Assembly (NCBI GenBank): GCA_963691705.1
Contig: OY829539.1
Location: forward strand, 48,644,327-48,708,326
Source of the DNA: Viola odorata
Lineage: Eukaryota > Streptophyta > Magnoliopsida > Malpighiales > Violaceae
Length of the DNA stretch: 64,000 nt
Direction of reading: 5' to 3'
A program made the translations under genes and the position numbers. The notes under the pieces were generated by a model. That model searched no databases. It was not told the DNA's origin and worked only from the letters and a program-made list of their open reading frames with translations. Below are positions 58,355-64,000 of the stretch, piece after piece. How positions within the stretch are numbered: the stretch's first letter is position 1; each line of letters starts with the position of its first letter.

Positions 58355-60730
58355 TCACGCTCCTAGTAATTTCCTTGCATCGAGAACCGAACCTTGTACT
58401 TGCTGAAGTTCATCTTCCAATTTTGTACATAATAGATGGGAGTTTGAGTCTTCCATGAGCTTGGTTATCTTCTCAGCAGCAACTACCCTGTCTGTTCTTA
58501 ATGCTTCTGTTCTTCCCATCTCCAAGGACAACTCCTCTTCCAATATCTTCATCTCCATCTCCTTCAAATGAGCTTCGAAAATGTGCTGCTGATATTCGAG
58601 AATCATACTATGGATATCAGACATTCCGTTTGCTCTGACCTCTATGAGCGCTTCCTTCTCTTTGATTACACCCTGAAGCGCGAGTTCCATATCCTGCGCG
58701 GTTGTTGATCCTTTCTGTATTTCCATTGGAACAGCTAGTATCTCACTCTCCACTTTCTCCAACTTCTTGGCCAATAGAACCAAATACCACAAGGCTTTTG
58801 GTAGAATCTGAAAGTTTCTCCTGGCCAAATTTAGGTCTGACAAATTCGAGAAATCTACTCGCACGCCAGGAGAAGTTCCAGCAAGAATCTTGTTTCCTGC
58901 ATCTGCTTGACCAACATTCAATAGGCTAGCCCTCTTGTGCAAATCAAAGTTTTCTCCAATTGCAGACATTCCAATGCTTTCTTTTGAAGTATTTGCTTCA
59001 ACATTTTTTGCTCCATCATTGAGATCAGTTTCCTCTGTTCGAAACGTAGCATCAAAATAAGTAGGCGATACAGAAGACTGAAGACATTCCCTCCATCAAC
59101 TTCAACAAGCTTTTCCGGACAATCAAGTTCTCCTCTAGGTTCACCTCTGCTCTTTTCACCAGAAGCTACCATTCTTTTGAATTCATCCCTCTCATGCATA
59201 GCCTTTTCATACAAGCCCATCAGTTTTTCATTTTCTTCATGCATTTCCATGAGCTGCATTTCTAGATTATTAACAACTGGCTTCATCTCAATCTCCTTTA
59301 CATTGAAAAGTTCCACATTGTTACCAACTTCCATGTCGTCTTGTTCAGACCTATATTCATTTTCTTATAGTTACTTTCTGAAGCTGCCCGCTCATACATT
59401 TCAATTAGGCTATTATTTTCATCAATTAGAGCTTTAACCTTTGACTGTAGTTCATCATTTGCCTCAATAAAAGCTTCAAGTCTTAACTGTAACTCGTCAT
59501 TCTCTTTAGAAAGTATAATTGCTTTCTCATGTGCTTCTGCTTCCCTTTCACTTGCAGCACCAATAGCATCAACCATTGTCTCGATATCCATTTGGTCATT
59601 GTGATTGATAACTGGAAAATCTGTAGTAAAAGAGGGTAGCTCAATTGGGTGACCTTCCTCCTTTACTGGTCTGGAACTCTCTTCTTCACGTTTCTTTAAG
59701 AGATCATTGACTTGCCTACAAAATAATTTACGCAAACAGACAAACAGCATCATCATGCTGTTCAGAAACTAAACAATAGACTTAAAATGTGAGAATGTAA
59801 GCACCTAGCGGAACACCATATTAAAGGTAAAAATCTAGCACACAAGTCCAGTTTAAAGCAAGAGATAATTAAATTGAATTTAAGACACTTTAACTGGCTA
59901 AAAAAAATTACAGGTGACATTACCTTTCCAATCTATTTCTCTTCAAGGCAGAAGTCCAACTGCTTATGGAGTGTGCTGGTTTCTGCTTGGTTTTGAATAG
60001 CCTATAACAGAAAAGAAATCTATTAGAATTCATTTGTACCAAATGAAAGCTTACAAGTACGCTATAGAGGTGCATACTATCACCTGCATTCGTAGGAATT
60101 CATTCTCTTCGCTAATCAAAGAGCGCCACGTTGATTCCATCTCCTGTTTAAAGAGCACATTATCAGTATGTCTATCAAACTAAATTATTCATTGCTAAGT
60201 TAAACTACTTGCCTACGTATGAAATATGACTAGTAAGAGTGTGCACATAGTATAAATGTACACTTACCCCATATCCCCACTGTCTATTTCTTTATATATT
60301 TACTTTTGGAAGAAAAAAAATAGACTGAAGCAAGAACATTTTAACATTTCTCAACCTAAGTATTCTATAACCATATTGGGAGCAGAGCCTGATGATTGTA
60401 ACCAGTATTCCATAACAAGAGTGTAAATTAAGCCAAAAAGAAAGCCTGGGAAAAGAAGAAGCATGATACTTCAGTTAATAAGTACTATAATCAGTGGCTG
60501 AAAAAGAAGTTCCTACATATCTGAAATTAATCAGTTGCGAGTAGAACTTCTACTTAGAAGGAGGAGTAGCTGAAATTCTAAATTTTGAGGAGAATTTTAT
60601 GAACATGACCAACTCATGTCAAAAATCAAATACAATGTGAATGTAGTGTGAAAATAAACTAATTGAATCATACCTGGGAGGAGAGTGGATCACCTTGAGC
60701 AACTCTCCCAGCATCTGCATTTGCTTTCTC
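58355..60730 (-). pseudogene. KIN-12-type kinesin, C-terminal coiled-coil exons, frame broken
   Basis: KIN-12 kinesins act at the phragmoplast; only tail sequence is here, no motor. Exons on the minus strand: 60730-60674 (EKANADAGRVAQGDPLSSQ), 60143-60084 (EMESTWRSLISEENEFLRMQ), 60001-59924 (AIQNQAETSTLHKQLDFCL then EEK and a TAG) and 59715-58355. The TAG follows from loss of two bases (or gain of one) near 59937, since the next exon continues the heptads only in another frame. A 7-base loss near 59348, seen against the second copy at 63550, and another shift near 59075 also break it. Motifs such as DENNSLIEMYERAASESNYK, HEENEKLMGLYEKAMHERDE and the end DARKLLGA fit the KIN-12 tail. Assignment is from memory of the family, subfamily uncertain. 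Confidence 0.75.
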
Positions 60731-60973
60731 CTGTAGTAGAGAGCAAGGCACAACCCAAAACTTATGAGGAAATTTTTTGTTGAGATAATTATCTTTCAAA
60801 ATAGCTTTCACCAACAAGCTTTGCATAATGAGGACTAAGTGATGAAACTAACTCCTGGTGTTTTGGCAGTTGTGGTATAGATGGTGACTTTACCTATTTC
60901 CATCATAGAACAAGAACCACAAAATGACTTGGTTAAACATTTAGGCGAAATCATTGTTTAGATAAGAACTGAG

Positions 60974-60976
<3 letters not shown>

Positions 60977-61006
<30 letters not shown>
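60977..61006. repeat. Homopolymer tract G30
   Basis: Thirty consecutive G on the plus strand, followed by TGTGTGAGG, in the interval between the KIN-12 and DENN exons. Such tracts are mutation- and assembly-prone. Confidence 0.9.
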
Positions 61007-61007
<1 letters not shown>

Positions 61008-61566
61008 GTGTGAGGTGTTCAAGCACATGGAAAAGAAAAGATGATAAACTTAGAATTTGAATTCTACCCTAGTCTATTGCTAGTAAAAGGATAATATAAA
61101 TTTCCTCAACCCAAGCAATCGGAATGTATATATCTAAGACGCAGTTGAAGGTGCAGAAACATAATGCATTTGAAATGTGAATGAGGGTTAAGAACACAGA
61201 ATTGCTAAAAAACACTTAGCAGCCAAACTAAGTATACAAGCAAATATACTAATTCAAACAATGCATGAAAATATTCATGGTTAAAGCTGCCATATTAAAA
61301 TTAGCTTCCCGTCGAGACATTTACTTATCCAAAATTCCAACCCGTTGGAGCAAATTTACATAGAGGATTCTGAAGGGATAAATCGGATATTGTTGCATTT
61401 TCTAGAAATTAACCAACTTTAAACATAAGCCAAAATGCCAACTGGCAACCGCCAAACAACAGTCCAAAATCCATATAAACAAAGACAATGAACAGCTTGC
61501 TGCAAGCAAATAGAAATAATAGAAGTTAAGAACAATGACGTAAATAAACTGTAAACCGACACTCAC

Positions 61567-63062
61567 TATGTAAGGAACTGGTGCATCCAAAAAGTCCAGC
61601 ATATCATCTGGCAAAATCTGAAAATTTATGCAGATAATTAGAAACCCAAGAAATAGACCAGACAAGATTCCTGTATAGTAAAAATTAATAGGCTAGAAGG
61701 AAACTATACAGGCATTAGCAAGCTTTGCCACCGAAAGGGATGGATCAGAGAAATAATTGATAAAACTGAAGCAGACAAGATTCCCTATATAATGAAGTAT
61801 TTGAAATCAATATGATTGAAAAGCATAATTGATCCTATCTACAAAGATCATATTTTAGCAACAAAATGAATACAAATTTATCCAAATACAATTTCTAATT
61901 TCTTCAAGGGAGGAATCCAACTTGTGTCATTCATCGACTCAAGTGAGATGCATTCAGATCAAACTAACCTGTCCTTAATAATTCAATCATCTATCCATGT
62001 GCATGTATCTACTTGGAAACCCACAAGCTAATAGAAGTTTGTCTCCTAACTTGAGGATAAAAATGAAAAGGAAAAAAAATAACTACCAAGCTAATGGAAT
62101 CTCTTCCCCTGCCATGTCTTCCAGAATTGGTTACAACTACCAAGTTAACATAGTTTTTCCTCCTCTTTAGAACCAAAATGGAAAAATGTTCAGATCAGAG
62201 GCATGGCATGGCATGAATGATACATACCAAATTGGAACAAACAACAACAATCTGCTTCTCCAGCAATGCACCGGCAAACATTGTTAAGATCTGAAAGTAA
62301 GGAAAATTGCAGCCACAGTTCAGTTTCATGAAAACCTCTATGATAGAATACCATTATAAAATAACTTTATACACCCTGATGACTACATACCAGTACCAAA
62401 ACAACGTCAAGTCGAGTCGTATTGAGAAAATTAACAGAGAACAACAAAAGGCAAAAATAATATTTAAATTCAATGGCTAATCTCAACATCATACTCATCA
62501 AACAGTATAGCAAAACAACTACCATTTATATCTCCATACTTAGGATGAGTACGAAATACGCATGCAACCTTCCCTCCTAAAGATGTATGTGTTGCTTGAC
62601 AATGAAGAGAAAGATTTATGCATGTAAAGAAAGTTGCCTATACAATCAAATCACCAGCAAGAAAAACACTGTTTCAAGATAAATAATGACTCCAAAGCAG
62701 AATACCCATACATGGTCAAGACGCAAGGATCCACATATGCATGAAACAGCCCACGTTGATAACGCAGTTGCCTCCTCCTCCGCCAAGAGTGCACCGTGTG
62801 CCTGATACAAATAGTAACAATACTGACTGTTAAAAGAAACAACAATTAAAAGTACTTTTAAGTTACAGAAAAAACACATGATAGTTGAAGGGATGTAAGC
62901 TTGTTTTATCCTACAAGATACCTCAGCAAATTCCAGACTCGAGCGGCATGATCTCAAGTCAATAGTCGAGCCATTATCATGCAACACCCTTTCATCAGTT
63001 CTATGATATTCCAAGGGATGAAGGTGCTCCAGAGGCTGAAACCTAAGTGTTAGAACCCCTGG
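61567..63062 (-). pseudogene. DENN (AEX-3) domain protein fragment, five intact consecutive exons
   Basis: DENN proteins are Rab guanine-nucleotide exchange factors. Exons on the minus strand, each a whole number of codons: 63062-62922 (PGVLTLRFQPLEHLHPLEYH, NGSTIDLRSCRSSLEFAE), 62801-62712 (AHGALLAEEEATALSTWAVS, CICGSLRLDH), 62290-62228 (ILTMFAGALLEKQIVVVCSN), 61784-61710 (GILSASVLSIISLIHPFRWQ, SLLMP) and 61617-61567 (ILPDDMLDFLDAPVPYI). This is the core of the DENN domain, with good splice sites. The N-terminal uDENN part and everything after PYI are missing; downstream on the same strand come KIN-12 exons, upstream a KIN-12/EFL1 patchwork. So it is a fragment, possibly transcribed as part of a chimera. 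Confidence 0.8.
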
Positions 63063-63196
63063 CTGGGCAATGTAACCTGTGATACTCGCATAGAATCTGC
63101 AACGATCCATGCTTGTTTGCCTGGAAAAAATAGCGAAATTGGGAATTTTAAGGGGATGTCAGTGTAAGAATAGAGCCTTTGAAACCATTGCTAAAA

Positions 63197-63575
63197 TTAT
63201 TAACAACTGGCTTCCATGAGCTGCATTTCTAGATTATTAACAACTGGCTTCATCTCAATCTCAGTCTTTTCATACAAGCCCATCAGTTTTTCATTTTCTT
63301 CACGCATTTCCATGAGCTGCATTTCTAGATTATTAACAACTGGCTTCCATGAGCTGCATTTCTAGATTATTAACAACTGGCTTCATCTCAATCTCAGTCT
63401 TTTCATACAAGCCCATCAGTTTTTCATTTTCTTCACGCATTTCCATGAGCTGCATTTCTAGATTATTAACAACTGGCTTCAACTCAATCTCCTTTACATT
63501 CAAAAGTTCCACATTGTTACCAACTTCCATGTCGTCTTGTTCAGAACTGTCACCTATATTCATTTTCTTGATCTT
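63197..63575 (-). pseudogene. Second KIN-12 tail fragment with internal tandem repeats
   Basis: On the minus strand it reads MNIGDSSEQDDMEVGNNVEL, then VVNNLEMQLMEMREENEKLM and GLYEK, and repeats the VVNNLEMQLME block several times through a roughly 130-bp duplication plus partial copies. It matches 59220-59375 but differs at several bases and retains the 7 bases lost there, so it is not a simple recent copy of that stretch. No flanking KIN-12 exons were found. Confidence 0.8.
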
Positions 63576-63694
63576 TTCTGTAACAGCTTGATACTGTCAA
63601 CTTGAATCATCATAATGTACTCAGGTGCTGATAAATTTTAGCGTTGCACCAAACTATGGCTTTAGATTAAAGTTCACCTAATCTGCCAGTTCAT

Positions 63695-64000
63695 CCAAAC
63701 ATCCTCTTAACTCCAGATTCTCAAAGCAGGAATAATGATTTGTCTGTTCTTATTCGAGGTTCGCCTCATGTTTCTGAGAGATTGGGGTTTGTCGAATCTT
63801 CTAGTGCCTCTCTTATGTCTGCTGATGCATCTGTGGAAGCAACCGAAACATTGCTCATGGAAGCAAAGACTCTTGAGAACAGTGTAGTGTCTGGATTTCA
63901 ACTGGCTACAGCAGCTGGCCCCTTGTGTGATGAACCGTTGTGGGGATTGGCCTTTATTGTTGAGGCTTTCATATCTCCTTTGGCTGATCAGTCTGGCAAG
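63695..64000 (+). pseudogene. Internal EFL1 fragment, identical to 56980-57285; runs off the right edge
   Basis: Begins abruptly at CCAAACATCCTC with no start codon and keeps the EFL1 frame to the window end. All 306 bases match the full EFL1 gene 6715 bp upstream. The sequence before 63695 (63580-63694) is unrelated. Whether it is a short fragment or the start of a longer duplicate lies beyond the window. Confidence 0.88.

Noticed and set aside
1..64000. tRNA, rRNA, snoRNA or CRISPR arrays
   Set aside because: None recognised by eye; CRISPR is not expected in a plant nuclear genome, and the regular repeats seen are tandem arrays without spacers. A covariance-model scan could still find small RNA genes.

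Overview
The window looks like nuclear DNA of a eudicot plant. Its genes carry AT-rich introns with GT/AG borders, and the spaces between genes are filled with nested retrotransposons, MITEs, foldback elements and LINE remnants. I cannot name the species from sequence alone. Six host genes are clear: RFC1 (minus, cut by the left edge, 1-2478), SDH6 (plus, 19491-21804), an RHF2A-type RING-H2 E3 ligase (minus, 24204-27050), a plant-specific small membrane-type protein of unknown function (minus, 31619-32137), OEP61/TPR7 (minus, 42760-47042) and EFL1 (plus, 54742-57819, intronless CDS). Every exon border given was derived by reading splice signals and checking that codon phase is kept.

Mobile DNA by region. 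A foldback element with a 10-bp target duplication lies at 2982-3763, a long element with inverted ends at 3824-4831 and a Stowaway MITE at 5400-5660. A 13-kb nest at 5844-18837 is an LTR retrotransposon that encodes only a long Gag-like protein plus an antisense coiled-coil ORF and three tandem arrays; a degenerate Ty1/copia element (9291-13798) sits inside its gag gene. Two more foldback elements lie at 27562-28574 and about 29191-30363. A LINE (32795-39813, 20-bp target duplication) is split by a solo LTR (37637-38993). A fourth foldback is at 40553-41908 with a perfect 9-bp duplication. A five-element nest lies at about 47465-54085: an old LINE tail on the minus strand was hit by a TAG-flanked TIR element that carries a 3.58-kb solo LTR and a small Stowaway, and separately by a Stowaway that carries an hAT element.

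The right end (58355-64000) is a mosaic of gene fragments: KIN-12 kinesin tail exons with frame breaks, five intact in-phase DENN-domain exons directly upstream of them on the same strand, a second KIN-12 piece with internal tandem repeats, and a 306-bp block identical to the inside of EFL1.

The host genes are unrelated housekeeping functions (replication clamp loading, respiration, ubiquitin ligation, protein targeting, ribosome maturation) and do not form a pathway. The observations most worth follow-up are the four foldback elements that share one internal layout and an ACGAC-N2-GTCGT type core, the gag-only retrotransposon with an antisense ORF, the DENN/KIN-12 chimera beside an identical EFL1 duplicate, and a duplicated splice acceptor in RHF2A that would add 12 residues in frame.
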